NCBI GenBank assembly: GCA_038750655.1
Contig: JBCDGZ010000003.1
Location: 61,704-125,703, forward strand
Reading direction: 5' to 3'
DNA from: JBCDGZ01 sp038750655
Lineage (GTDB): Bacteria > Bacteroidota > Bacteroidia > Chitinophagales > Saprospiraceae
DNA: 64,000 nucleotides
A program made the translations under genes and the position numbers. Numbering within the stretch: the first letter of the stretch is position 1; each line of letters begins with the position of its first letter. Below the pieces are notes generated by a model that saw only the letters and a list, made by a program, of their open reading frames with translations, did not search any database and was not told the origin of the DNA. This document shows, in pieces, positions 26,519-34,989 of the stretch.

Positions 26519-26842
26519 ATGTTGATCCCTCCCAATTTTCCTACTCCCTTAAGCCCCGAAGGCTTGGGTACGCGAGCAGACATGAAGGTACTGGTCCATG
26601 ATAAATGGTTGATCAATACGGAGGTGCGCTATGATTTGAAGAAGCGTTATGGGCAGTGGCACCTGACTATGATTTACATCGCTGTAAACAATCCATTACA
26701 ATTCATTTGTCGGAATATTGATACTTATCCATCGGAGAAGAAGGCGCAGCTCTACGCCCAGATTTTTCTGAGGGGGATACGAAAAGATGCACGGGGGACT
26801 TTAAAAACAAATCAAGATGCTTTCAATTTTTGCGACAACTGA
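26519..26842 (+). CDS. Small unknown protein, paralogue of the protein at 17241
   Basis: 107 residues. Residues about 45-105 match the C-terminal part of the 118-residue protein between the tetR genes, including YPS(E/K)KKAxL and RGTLKxxxDxFxxC. The start at ATG 26519 is chosen because it gives the MLIPPN leader shared with the preceding protein. The gene begins 10 bp after its neighbour and overlaps the TPR gene by 26 bp, so the three are one transcript. No catalytic motif is seen. Confidence 0.72.
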   Translation: MLIPPNFPTPLSPEGLGTRADMKVLVHDKWLINTEVRYDLKKRYGQWHLTMIYIAVNNPLQFICRNIDTYPSEKKAQLYAQIFLRGIRKDARGTLKTNQDAFNFCDN

Positions 26843-28340
26843 ACAACGGACCGCTTTAGAAGAAATTATTGAATCAGAGGATCGCCTCGCTGAATTGGTG
26901 GACATCCGACCTTTACAAAAAGCGGAGGTTGTTGCCAGCGATACCAGTTTGATTGTCGAGGAAAATCGCATTTCACTGCCACTGGACTGGCACAATCTCA
27001 GCCCACCTTATTTGCTCAATCAGCAGCTTCCTTTTGATGCGGCCTTATTGCTGGGGCTCATTTTTAATAAGTTGAGAAATATGGAAAAGGCCTGGAATTA
27101 CTTACAGGCTTACCCCAATTTGCAGTACGAGATTGGTATAATGAACCGCCTGCGTAATGGGTTTGAGATGGAAGAGGAGGAGTGGAGAGGAAAAATGGAG
27201 GCGGCTATAGGGAATGATGAATTCGAACGCTACCGCCGGCTGCACAATGCGGCTGTCATTCGCCATTATGGGCATCTCAACCCTGCGCCGAGGCAGGCGG
27301 CTCCGGGCACTTGGTATCAGGAGGCGCTGGAGGCGGCCCCTGACGCAGAGCACTATGCCTTTACCGCCCGGCACTTCGCTGTCCTCATGCTGGATGCCAA
27401 TGCTTTGACAGAGGCCGAAGACCTGCTGAATCACAGCATCGATAGTCCTATTTCCGAGGAGGCTAAAAATGCGCTGCGCTCCGTATTGACTAATATTTGG
27501 ATGAAGCAGTTAAAGGTTCCTTACGATGCGGTATTGCTCGAAAAACTGAAGACTACGCTGTGGCAGGTGCTGGAATATTACGAGAATCACAATCGAGAGG
27601 TAGAGGCTGGCCTCATCCTGATCGATGCTGCCCACATTGCCAATATTTCAGAAAGCTACACCGAATCGCTAGGCTACCTCTCTAAAGCCATCGGTATTTT
27701 TGAACAGGCCGAACTGCCGGAGCTGGTCGGTAATGCCCAGCTGCGCAAAGGTACCCTGCTATACACCTGGGCCCAGAACGGCAATCCTCAATTTTATAAA
27801 CCCGCCATAGAGGCCTACCAGCAATCGCTGAAAGTCTTCCGGCAAAGCGTCGCCCCCGACGTTTTTGCAGAAATTCATCATCAGCTGGGTATGCTCTATG
27901 CAGAAATGCCCGCCGAAAATAAGAAGCGTGGCATCTGGGCGGGCGTGGCCTCGGCCTCCTTCCAAGAGGCCCTCAATTTTTACAACAAAGAACAGCATCC
28001 CTACGAGTACGCCATGATTTGCAATAATTTCGGCAATGCCCTCAGCAAATTCCCTCCGGCTATTCATTCGGATAACTTCGAGAAATCGCTTTTTTACTAT
28101 CAAGAAGCCCTCAGCATTCGCACTGCGGATTATCCCTACGAGCGGGCCATCACGCTGCTCAACTATCTGGAAGCCAGCTGGAAAGTAGGCAATGCAACCG
28201 ATGCTTTCAATCAGAAGCGTTATGAGGACATGCTGCTGAAGGCCCGCGAGATTGGGCAATTGGTGCAGGAGCCCGATATACTGAACGAAGCGCAAAAGCA
28301 CCTGGATATGTTAGAAGAATTGAAAAAAAGCGTTTCCTAA
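26817..28340 (+). CDS. TPR-repeat protein of the hydrogenase cluster
   Basis: 507 residues, soluble, mostly helical. Tetratricopeptide-like repeats are seen in about residues 260-500, for example YTESLGYLSKAIGIFEQAELPELVGNAQLR, IEAYQQSLKVFRQ and LFYYQEALSIR (given as short pieces). The N-terminal 120 residues carry an LPLDWHNLSPPYLLNQQ segment. No enzyme motif. TPR proteins occur in group 2a hydrogenase clusters (recalled from family knowledge) and probably act as scaffold or chaperone in maturation. The start overlaps the preceding gene, and hypA follows after 10 bp. Confidence 0.8.
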   Translation: MLSIFATTEQRTALEEIIESEDRLAELVDIRPLQKAEVVASDTSLIVEENRISLPLDWHNLSPPYLLNQQLPFDAALLLGLIFNKLRNMEKAWNYLQAYPNLQYEIGIMNRLRNGFEMEEEEWRGKMEAAIGNDEFERYRRLHNAAVIRHYGHLNPAPRQAAPGTWYQEALEAAPDAEHYAFTARHFAVLMLDANALTEAEDLLNHSIDSPISEEAKNALRSVLTNIWMKQLKVPYDAVLLEKLKTTLWQVLEYYENHNREVEAGLILIDAAHIANISESYTESLGYLSKAIGIFEQAELPELVGNAQLRKGTLLYTWAQNGNPQFYKPAIEAYQQSLKVFRQSVAPDVFAEIHHQLGMLYAEMPAENKKRGIWAGVASASFQEALNFYNKEQHPYEYAMICNNFGNALSKFPPAIHSDNFEKSLFYYQEALSIRTADYPYERAITLLNYLEASWKVGNATDAFNQKRYEDMLLKAREIGQLVQEPDILNEAQKHLDMLEELKKSVS

Positions 28341-28350
28341 ACCCGCTCCA

Positions 28351-28701
28351 ATGCACGAAATCTCACTGGTCCGCAATATCTTCAACACCTTGGAGGTCGA
28401 ATTTACGACAGAGGAACTGAGCCGCATGACGGCCATTGACCTCAAGGTTGGCCTGCTGTCCAATATCGAACCCATCTTGATGCAAAATGCCTTTGAGGCG
28501 GTTACGACTGCCGAAGAAAAATACCAGCGTGTCCAGCTCAATGTCCTGAAGATTCCGATCGAAATCTACTGTTCGACCTGCGACCTCAATAGTACGATTG
28601 AAAATTACAAGTTTGCCTGTACCAGCTGTGGCCAGCCCAATAATAATGTCGTAAAAGGCACCGAATTGCTGATCCATCAAGTTCACTTTGATGATGATTA
28701 A
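28351..28701 (+). CDS. hypA: Hydrogenase nickel incorporation protein HypA
   Basis: 116 residues. The N-terminal MHE provides the nickel-binding His2. The zinc site is CSTC ... CTSCG in the C-terminal half. HypA works with HypB to deliver nickel to the large subunit. It begins 10 bp after the TPR gene. Its last codons contain promoter-like boxes for the next gene. Confidence 0.96.
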   Translation: MHEISLVRNIFNTLEVEFTTEELSRMTAIDLKVGLLSNIEPILMQNAFEAVTTAEEKYQRVQLNVLKIPIEIYCSTCDLNSTIENYKFACTSCGQPNNNVVKGTELLIHQVHFDDD

Positions 28702-28718
28702 CTGATTCACTACCTTTG
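28687..28718 (+). promoter_or_regulatory. Promoter-like boxes overlapping the hypA end
   Basis: TTTG at 28687-28690, a 20-bp spacer, and TACCTTTG at 28711-28718. The next ATG is at 28723, only 4 bp after the box, so a transcript from here would be leaderless or nearly so. Confidence 0.5.
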
Positions 28719-28722
28719 CCTT

Positions 28723-29205
28723 ATGAATCTCGATGCTTTTCGCAAGCAAGCGCAAGACCGCCGTAAACCCAACAAGGTCTTCCTCAAACGACTTAAAAAG
28801 CGGCCCCCCAAACACCTTGATCAGCAGGTTCAGGAGCTGCATGATGAGGTATTCGAAGAGCTGGACTGTCTAGACTGCGCTAATTGCTGCAAAACCACCA
28901 GTCCCATCTTTCTGCCTAAAGACATCGAGCGCCTGGCCCGCCACTTCCGCCAACGCCCCGCCGAATTCATCGAGCAACACCTCTACTTGGATAAAGAAGG
29001 CGACTATGTCCTCCACCAAGCGCCCTGCCCCTTCCTCGGCCCCGACAACTATTGCAGCGTTTATGAAAGCCGCCCCCGCGCCTGCCGTGAATACCCCCAT
29101 ACCAATCGCAAACGCTTTCAACAAATTCTGGACTTGACTTATCGGAATACGCAGGTCTGTCCGGCGGTGTTGGAGATTGTGGAGCGGTTGAAGGCTGCCT
29201 TCTAA
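28723..29205 (+). CDS. YkgJ-family cysteine-cluster protein
   Basis: 160 residues with the YkgJ (UPF0153) pattern CLDCANCC near residue 50, CPFLGPDNYCSVYESRPRACREYP near 102-125 and a last Cys in TQVCPAV. The eight Cys are thought to bind a metal or iron-sulfur cluster. It is basic at the N-terminus. It is not a standard hyp gene, and its place between hypA and hypB may be chance or may point to a metal-centre role. Confidence 0.88.
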   Translation: MNLDAFRKQAQDRRKPNKVFLKRLKKRPPKHLDQQVQELHDEVFEELDCLDCANCCKTTSPIFLPKDIERLARHFRQRPAEFIEQHLYLDKEGDYVLHQAPCPFLGPDNYCSVYESRPRACREYPHTNRKRFQQILDLTYRNTQVCPAVLEIVERLKAAF

Positions 29206-29210
29206 TTCTC

Positions 29211-29247
29211 TAGAAAATATTTTCTAAACAATAGAAAAGCTTTTCTA
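29211..29247 (+). promoter_or_regulatory. Two tandem 16-bp perfect palindromes upstream of hypB
   Basis: TAGAAAATATTTTCTA at 29211-29226 and TAGAAAAGCTTTTCTA at 29232-29247, both perfect palindromes with the same TAGAAAA / TTTTCTA arms and centres 21 bp apart (two helical turns). They resemble the paired sites at 22620-22656 and look like a double operator for a dimeric regulator. Confidence 0.7.
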
Positions 29248-29294
29248 ATTCATCTCATTCCCTTAAATTGTAGATGCAAGCCCTTATAGCGGCT

Positions 29295-29302
29295 TATATT
29301 TG
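29295..29302 (+). promoter_or_regulatory. Candidate -7 box for the hypBFCDE operon
   Basis: TATATTTG, a perfect TAnnTTTG, 21 bp upstream of the hypB ATG at 29324. A TTG lies about 24 bp upstream, longer than usual, so an activator may be needed. Confidence 0.55.
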
Positions 29303-29323
29303 ATAAGGAAATCAATTTATATC

Positions 29324-30049
29324 ATGGATAAGATTCAAAAATCTACGAAGGTAGCCAGAGGCACCGTGACTTGTGACAATACTACTATGCATCTGCTTAA
29401 GGCCAACGATTTCGTCGCCGAAAGTATCCGTAAGCGCATGGCTGAGCAGCAAATCTTGATGATCAATATGACCTCTTCGGCAGGGAGCGGTAAGACGACC
29501 TTGCTGCAACAGACGGCTCGGCGTATTGGCGATAAGGTGAAGATGAAAATTCTGGTGGGTGATTTAGAGACCGAGCGGGATGCCAACCGATTGCGGGACG
29601 CGGGAGCCGATGCCCTGCAGATTGTTACTGGAGGGATTTGCCACCTAGAGGCCCAGATGATTTGGCAGGCTATGGAAAATCTCGATTTAGAGGGGGTAGA
29701 ATTGTTGATTGTAGAGAATGTCGGCAACTTGGTTTGTCCGGCCTCTTTTGATTTAGGGGAAGATTATCGGGTAACGCTGATTGCGACGACTGAGGGAGAC
29801 GATAAGCCCAAGAAGTATCCTCGAATGTTTTTGACCAGCGAAATGATGTTGGTCTCCAAGATCGATTTGCTGACTCACTTGCCTTTTTCTGTGGACGCTG
29901 TCGTTGCCGATGCGCGGGATGTCAATCCTGATATTAAGGTAATCGAAGTGTCCAGCACCCAGAATATCGGAATTGACGAATGGTGCAATTGGTTATTGGC
30001 CAAAGTTAAAGAAAAGCAGGCTGCTCATACGGTGGTGGAAACCAAGTAA
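29324..30049 (+). CDS. hypB: Hydrogenase nickel incorporation GTPase HypB
   Basis: 241 residues. P-loop SSAGSGKTTL near residue 48, switch region DLETERDA, nickel/zinc-site motif GGICHLE, and SKIDL for guanine binding. There is no N-terminal CxxCGC or His-rich nickel-storage stretch. HypB uses GTP to load nickel with HypA. ATG 29324 is preferred over an upstream TTG that lies inside the promoter box. The stop codon overlaps the hypF start by one base (TAATG). Confidence 0.96.
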   Translation: MDKIQKSTKVARGTVTCDNTTMHLLKANDFVAESIRKRMAEQQILMINMTSSAGSGKTTLLQQTARRIGDKVKMKILVGDLETERDANRLRDAGADALQIVTGGICHLEAQMIWQAMENLDLEGVELLIVENVGNLVCPASFDLGEDYRVTLIATTEGDDKPKKYPRMFLTSEMMLVSKIDLLTHLPFSVDAVVADARDVNPDIKVIEVSSTQNIGIDEWCNWLLAKVKEKQAAHTVVETK

Positions 30050-32397
30050 TGAGAACTTGGCATATCCATATCGAAGGACAGGTACAAGGCCTGGGGTTTC
30101 GACCTTTTGTCTTTTTATTAGCTGAGCGGATGGGCTTGAAGGGCTGGGTGAATAACGGCGCAGACGGAGTACATGTCGAGTTCAACGCTGAGGAGGCTTT
30201 GGCCGAGCGGTTTTATGAGGACTTGATTCGCGAAGCGCCAGCTTTGGCGCGTATTACTCAGCATTCTATGCAGGCGATTCCGTTGAAAGCCTTTAATCGC
30301 TTTAGCATTGTGCACAGCAAGGCCGAGGCCAGCCCGAGGTTGCTTTTGACGCCCGACTTTGCCCTCTGTGATGCCTGTCGTCGCGATTTGCGAACGGAGG
30401 GCAATCGCCGCCACGACTATGCTTTCACCACCTGCACCCAATGCGGTCCTCGCTATTCTATCATTCATCAATTGCCTTACGATCGGGAATCCACCACTAT
30501 GGATACTTTCCCGATGTGCCCGGCTTGCCAGGCAGAATACGATAATCCCAGAGACCGGCGCTATTATTCCCAGACCAATTCTTGCTCCGATTGTGGTATC
30601 CAACTGTCTCTGTACAATGCTACAGGGATGAAGGAAGAGGTCGCAGCTAAGGAGCTGATTCAACAGGTAGTAGCACTGTGGTCCGCTGGTCAGATTGTGG
30701 CCATCAAGGGGATTGGAGGCTATCTGTTGACCTGCGATGCCAGCCATGCAGAGACGCTGGCTCGCCTGCGGGAGCGTAAGCATCGGCCCTCCAAGGCTTT
30801 TGCTTTGATGTTTCCTGATTTGGAAACTTTGGAAGAGGTGGCCGATGTCGGGAAAAAAGCGACGCAGGCTTTGCAAAGCGAGGTCGCACCTATTGTTATT
30901 TTACCCTTAAAAGCAGCAGCAGAGACGGATTTGTGTCTGGATCAAATTGCTCCTGGACTGCAACAGGTTGGAGCGATGTTGCCCTACACGCCTTTGTTTC
31001 AACTATTGCTCCAGCAATTTGCTCGTCCGATTGTAGCAACCAGCGGAAATCTCAGCAATTCGCCCATCGTTTTCGAAGAAGAAAAGGCGCTGAACGAACT
31101 GTTCGCTATTGCCGATTATTTGCTGAGTGATAACCGAAAAATCGTAACGCCGCAGGATGATAGTGTGATTCGGTTTTCTCCCTTCACCCAACAAAAAGTA
31201 GTGCTGCGGCGCTCAAGAGGATTGGCCCCCAGCCTGATTCATCCTGCCATCAACTGGTCGAAGCAAAGCTTGTTAGCTGCTGGTGCTCAGCTTAAAAGCA
31301 GCTTTGGATTAGTGCATCAGGGCAATACTTACATTAGTCAATACCTTGGTGATCTATCCGCTTTTGATACCCAGGAAAGCTATCAGCACAGCCTGCGTCA
31401 TCTGCTGCGATTATTCCAGATCAAACCGCGGCTGACCCTGCTTTGCGATAAGCATCCCGATTATGCTGCCACCCAAAATGCCCTTCACCTCGCTCAGTTG
31501 CTAGACAGCCCCATTCACCAAATTCAACACCACGAGGCGCACTTCGCCGCCGTGCTAGGTGAGCAAGATTTAGTCCACGCCAAAGAGCCCATTTTGGGCG
31601 TCATTTGGGATGGAACAGGTTTAGGAAATGATCGGCAAATATGGGGTGGAGAGTTTTTCCAATACCAATTGTATCAATTCATCCGTATCGGACATTTCGA
31701 TTATTTCGATGCGATTTTAGGAGATAAAATGCCCCGCGAACCGCGAATTTCGGCGCTTTCGGCCTGTTGGGGGCATCCGGAACTCAGCGCCTTGTTGAAG
31801 GATAAATTCAGTTCTACCGAATGGCGGATTTATACCCGGATGTTGGAGCGAAAAAATCCTTTGCAAACCTCTAGTGTGGGTCGCCTTTTCGATGCAGTTG
31901 CTTCGCTATTGGGGCTGATGGATCAGCAAAGTTATGAGGGGGAGGCAGCGATGCTATTAGAGCAGTTAGCGACCTCGTACTGCCGCTCAACAGGACTAGA
32001 TTTTACAGCAACTTACTTGGAGGATACCCTGGTGGGGGAAGCGATTCCAACTGACTTGCTGCTGCAGTCCCTCATCGAGGATATTCGTCAGCAAAAGCCT
32101 GCTGGATGGATTGCGGCCAAATTTCACTATACCCTCGTCAAAATTATTTTACAAAAAGCCGAGCAGCATCAAGTTCGACATATTGCTTGCAGCGGAGGAG
32201 TGTTCCAAAACGGGCTATTGCTGGACTTGCTGCGCTACCATGCTCCGCCATTTATACAGTTGCATTTTCACGAACAACTATCCCCCAACGATGAGAACAT
32301 TGCCTTTGGACAGTTGGTCCACTGGCAGATTGCACAACATCGAAGTTCATTCTCTAAAAATAAAACCAATAATCATGTGTTTAGCGATTCCCGGTAA
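30049..32397 (+). CDS. hypF: Carbamoyltransferase HypF
   Basis: 782 residues. In order: acylphosphatase domain (GQVQGLGFRPF near 9-19), two zinc fingers (CDACRRD ... CTQCGPRYS and CPACQAE ... CSDCGIQ, about 105-185), a YrdC-like domain (KGIGGYLLTCDA near 220) and a Kae1-like domain with HHEAHFAAVL and GGVFQNGLLLD. HypF makes the cyanide ligand precursor from carbamoyl phosphate and passes it to HypE. The last 23 bases overlap hypC in another frame. Confidence 0.97.
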   Translation: MRTWHIHIEGQVQGLGFRPFVFLLAERMGLKGWVNNGADGVHVEFNAEEALAERFYEDLIREAPALARITQHSMQAIPLKAFNRFSIVHSKAEASPRLLLTPDFALCDACRRDLRTEGNRRHDYAFTTCTQCGPRYSIIHQLPYDRESTTMDTFPMCPACQAEYDNPRDRRYYSQTNSCSDCGIQLSLYNATGMKEEVAAKELIQQVVALWSAGQIVAIKGIGGYLLTCDASHAETLARLRERKHRPSKAFALMFPDLETLEEVADVGKKATQALQSEVAPIVILPLKAAAETDLCLDQIAPGLQQVGAMLPYTPLFQLLLQQFARPIVATSGNLSNSPIVFEEEKALNELFAIADYLLSDNRKIVTPQDDSVIRFSPFTQQKVVLRRSRGLAPSLIHPAINWSKQSLLAAGAQLKSSFGLVHQGNTYISQYLGDLSAFDTQESYQHSLRHLLRLFQIKPRLTLLCDKHPDYAATQNALHLAQLLDSPIHQIQHHEAHFAAVLGEQDLVHAKEPILGVIWDGTGLGNDRQIWGGEFFQYQLYQFIRIGHFDYFDAILGDKMPREPRISALSACWGHPELSALLKDKFSSTEWRIYTRMLERKNPLQTSSVGRLFDAVASLLGLMDQQSYEGEAAMLLEQLATSYCRSTGLDFTATYLEDTLVGEAIPTDLLLQSLIEDIRQQKPAGWIAAKFHYTLVKIILQKAEQHQVRHIACSGGVFQNGLLLDLLRYHAPPFIQLHFHEQLSPNDENIAFGQLVHWQIAQHRSSFSKNKTNNHVFSDSR

Positions 32398-32662
32398 GAT
32401 ACAATCCATCGAAAACAAGTTTGATGGCCTGGTACGCATGGCTAAAGTTTCCTTTGGTGGCATCATTAAGGAAGCCAGTTTAGAGATGGTGCCGCAAGCC
32501 CAGATTGATGACTATGTGTTGGTACACGTCGGTGTAGCCATTAGCGTCGTAGATGAGGAGGAGGCCAAAAAAACGTTCCGCTACCTCGAAGAAATGGGAG
32601 AGGTAGAAGATGAATTGAATATTTCTGAATTCCGACCCGATAAGGAGGAGTACGATCAATAA
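32375..32662 (+). CDS. hypC: Hydrogenase assembly chaperone HypC
   Basis: 95 residues starting MCLAIPGKI, the invariant HypC start with Cys2. It carries VLVHVGVAISVVDEEEA, also typical. HypC binds HypD and the large-subunit precursor and carries the Fe(CN)2CO group. The true start is inside the hypF end at 32375; longer upstream translations in this frame are not real. Confidence 0.96.
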   Translation: MCLAIPGKIQSIENKFDGLVRMAKVSFGGIIKEASLEMVPQAQIDDYVLVHVGVAISVVDEEEAKKTFRYLEEMGEVEDELNISEFRPDKEEYDQ

Positions 32663-32667
32663 AATTA

Positions 32668-33786
32668 ATGTCTATGAAGTTCTTAACGGAATATAGAGAT
32701 CCCGAGATGGCACATCGCTACCTCGAAGAAATCAAAAAGACGGTGACCCAACCCTGGACGATTATGGAAGTGTGTGGTGGGCAAACCCATAGCCTGGTCA
32801 AAAACGGCATTCTGAATATGCTGCCTAAAGAGATCAACATGGTGCACGGCCCGGGCTGTCCGGTCTGCGTTACGCCTTTGAATCTGATTGATAAGGCGGT
32901 TTATTTAGCCGAAGAAAAGGACGTAATTCTTTGTTCTTTTGGCGATATGCTCCGCGTTCCGGGCTCGGAAAAGAGCCTTTTGGAAGCCAAGGCGGGTGGG
33001 GCAGATATTCGCATTTTGTATTCGCCATTAGAAGCGGTAAAAATTGCGCAGCAACATCCCGATCGAGAAGTCGTCTTTTTTGCTGTTGGCTTTGAAACGA
33101 CCGCGCCGGCCAATGCCCTTTCGGTCGTTCATGCCCATCGATTGGGCCTAGAGAATTATTCCATTCTGGCCTCTCACGTGCTGGTTCCTCCGGCAATCGA
33201 AGCTTTAATGAGTGATGAGGAATGCCATGTGCAGGGCTTCCTAGCGGCTGGGCATGTCTGCACAATTATGGGGATGGAAGAATACTATCCGCTTGTGGAA
33301 CGCTTCGGGGTCCCGATTGTGATTACAGGTTTTGAACCCGTAGACATTTTGCAGGGGATTTTGATGACGGTCCGTCAATTGGAGCAAGGAGAGGCTCAGT
33401 TAGAAAATCAATACGCTCGTATGGTCAGGGCGCAAGGTAATCCCAATGCGATGGAGACCATCTACAAAGTATTTGAGGTGACGGATCGAATGTGGAGAGG
33501 AATGGATGTAATCCCCAATAGCGGTTATGAAGTGCAAGAGCAATATGCCCGATTTGATGCCCGGAAGAAATTTTCGGTCAATATTCCGGAGGCACCCGAA
33601 AACGAAGAATGTATTGCTGGAGCGATTATGAAGGGAATCAAAAAGCCTTACGAATGTCCCAACTTCGGCAGGTCTTGTGTACCCGAAAATCCTTTAGGAG
33701 CGCCAATGGTTAGCTCCGAAGGCGCTTGCGCCGCCTACTACCATTTTTCTGATCAAATCAATCAAGTTGCTCAACAAACAGCCTGA
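32668..33786 (+). CDS. hypD: Hydrogenase formation protein HypD
   Basis: 372 residues, the usual length. Cys36 in EVCGGQTHS, Cys64 and Cys67 in GPGCPVC, the GFETTAP motif, and a C-terminal [4Fe-4S] region (CIAGAIMKG ... YECPNFGRSCVPENPLG ... EGAC). HypD is the scaffold on which the Fe(CN)2CO group is built. It starts 5 bp after hypC. Confidence 0.97.
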   Translation: MSMKFLTEYRDPEMAHRYLEEIKKTVTQPWTIMEVCGGQTHSLVKNGILNMLPKEINMVHGPGCPVCVTPLNLIDKAVYLAEEKDVILCSFGDMLRVPGSEKSLLEAKAGGADIRILYSPLEAVKIAQQHPDREVVFFAVGFETTAPANALSVVHAHRLGLENYSILASHVLVPPAIEALMSDEECHVQGFLAAGHVCTIMGMEEYYPLVERFGVPIVITGFEPVDILQGILMTVRQLEQGEAQLENQYARMVRAQGNPNAMETIYKVFEVTDRMWRGMDVIPNSGYEVQEQYARFDARKKFSVNIPEAPENEECIAGAIMKGIKKPYECPNFGRSCVPENPLGAPMVSSEGACAAYYHFSDQINQVAQQTA

Positions 33787-33790
33787 TGCT

Positions 33791-34861
33791 ATGACGGTAA
33801 GCCTGAAAGAAAAGAAGATCAAGATGCAGCTGCAATGCCCGATGCCTAAGCTCGACTTCGAGGTCATTACGCTAGGGCACGGCAGCGGTGGTCTGTTAAC
33901 CAATCGGCTCTTAGACAGTGGCGTTTTTGATGTGTTGAAAAATGACCTATTGGACAAACGCCACGACGGGGCAATGCTTCAACTTCAAGGTCCAACGGCC
34001 TTCACCACCGACAGTTTTGTCATCAGCCCTATCTTTTTTCCCGGGGGTAATATCGGTGAATTGGCGGTCAACGGTACGGTGAATGACCTGGCCATGTGTG
34101 GGGCCATTCCTCAGTACCTTTCCCTGAGTTTTATCATTGAAGAGGGCTTGGAGATGAAGGAATTCTGGGACATTTTGGTGGCCATCAAATTTGCTTGCGA
34201 GCAGGCTGGCGTACAAATCGTTACCGGAGATACCAAGGTGGTCGAGCGAGGTAAAGGGGATAAAATTTTTATCAATACCACTGGGGTAGGGGCGATGCAT
34301 CCCCGAGCAGCGATTGATATTGCCCATGTTCAGCCCGGCGACCAGATCATTGTGAGCGGCAACCTAGCTACCCACGGAATGGCCATCATGTCGGTTCGCG
34401 AAGGGCTAGAGTTTGAGACGACTATCGAAAGCGATACTTGTAATCTCAACCATGTGGTTAAAGGGCTGCTGGATGACTTTGGCCCCGCGATCCACCTGCT
34501 ACGTGACCCCACGCGAGGAGGCGTCGCCACCGTCCTGACCGAAATCGCTCGCGATACTCAGCTCGGCATCGACATTGCTCAACGGGCCCTACCCATCGAC
34601 CCGCAGGTCTACGGAGCTTGTGAAATACTGGGCCTCGACCCCCTCTACGTTGCTAACGAAGGCCTCTTCATCGCCATTGTCGACAAAGCATCGGCGGAGG
34701 CCTGCCTCGCTCATCTAAAAGCGACGGAACCCGGCCAGCACGCTACCATCATCGGCGAGGTGGTCGAAGTCCATCCCCGGCAAGTAGTACTCACCAGCAG
34801 CATTGGCGGTAAGCGGGTGGTCAATATGTTGGTCGGCGAGCAGTTGCCGAGAATTTGTTGA
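33791..34861 (+). CDS. hypE: Hydrogenase expression/formation protein HypE
   Basis: 356 residues from ATG 33791, 4 bp after the hypD stop; ATG 33824 is an alternative that removes a Lys-rich lead. It belongs to the PurM/AIR-synthase fold family: LGHGSGG near the start and RDPTRGGVATVLTE in the middle. The protein ends in PRIC, whose Cys is carbamoylated by HypF and dehydrated to thiocyanate. It is the last gene of the hypBFCDE block. Confidence 0.97.
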   Translation: MTVSLKEKKIKMQLQCPMPKLDFEVITLGHGSGGLLTNRLLDSGVFDVLKNDLLDKRHDGAMLQLQGPTAFTTDSFVISPIFFPGGNIGELAVNGTVNDLAMCGAIPQYLSLSFIIEEGLEMKEFWDILVAIKFACEQAGVQIVTGDTKVVERGKGDKIFINTTGVGAMHPRAAIDIAHVQPGDQIIVSGNLATHGMAIMSVREGLEFETTIESDTCNLNHVVKGLLDDFGPAIHLLRDPTRGGVATVLTEIARDTQLGIDIAQRALPIDPQVYGACEILGLDPLYVANEGLFIAIVDKASAEACLAHLKATEPGQHATIIGEVVEVHPRQVVLTSSIGGKRVVNMLVGEQLPRIC

Positions 34862-34989
34862 GGGTAGAGATCATTTGCGGTGTCCCTTGTCAGGAAACAC
34901 GGCTCGGACTAGGTCCTTTTAAATTTTTGATTTCGCCCTATTTGTCAAGGCAGTGTCGCTCGCAAGAGGATACTGACAATACTACAAAA

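Noticed and set aside
32111..32374. Longer N-terminus for HypC reaching into hypF
   Set aside because: HypC must start MC for its essential Cys2; the upstream part is hypF read in another frame.
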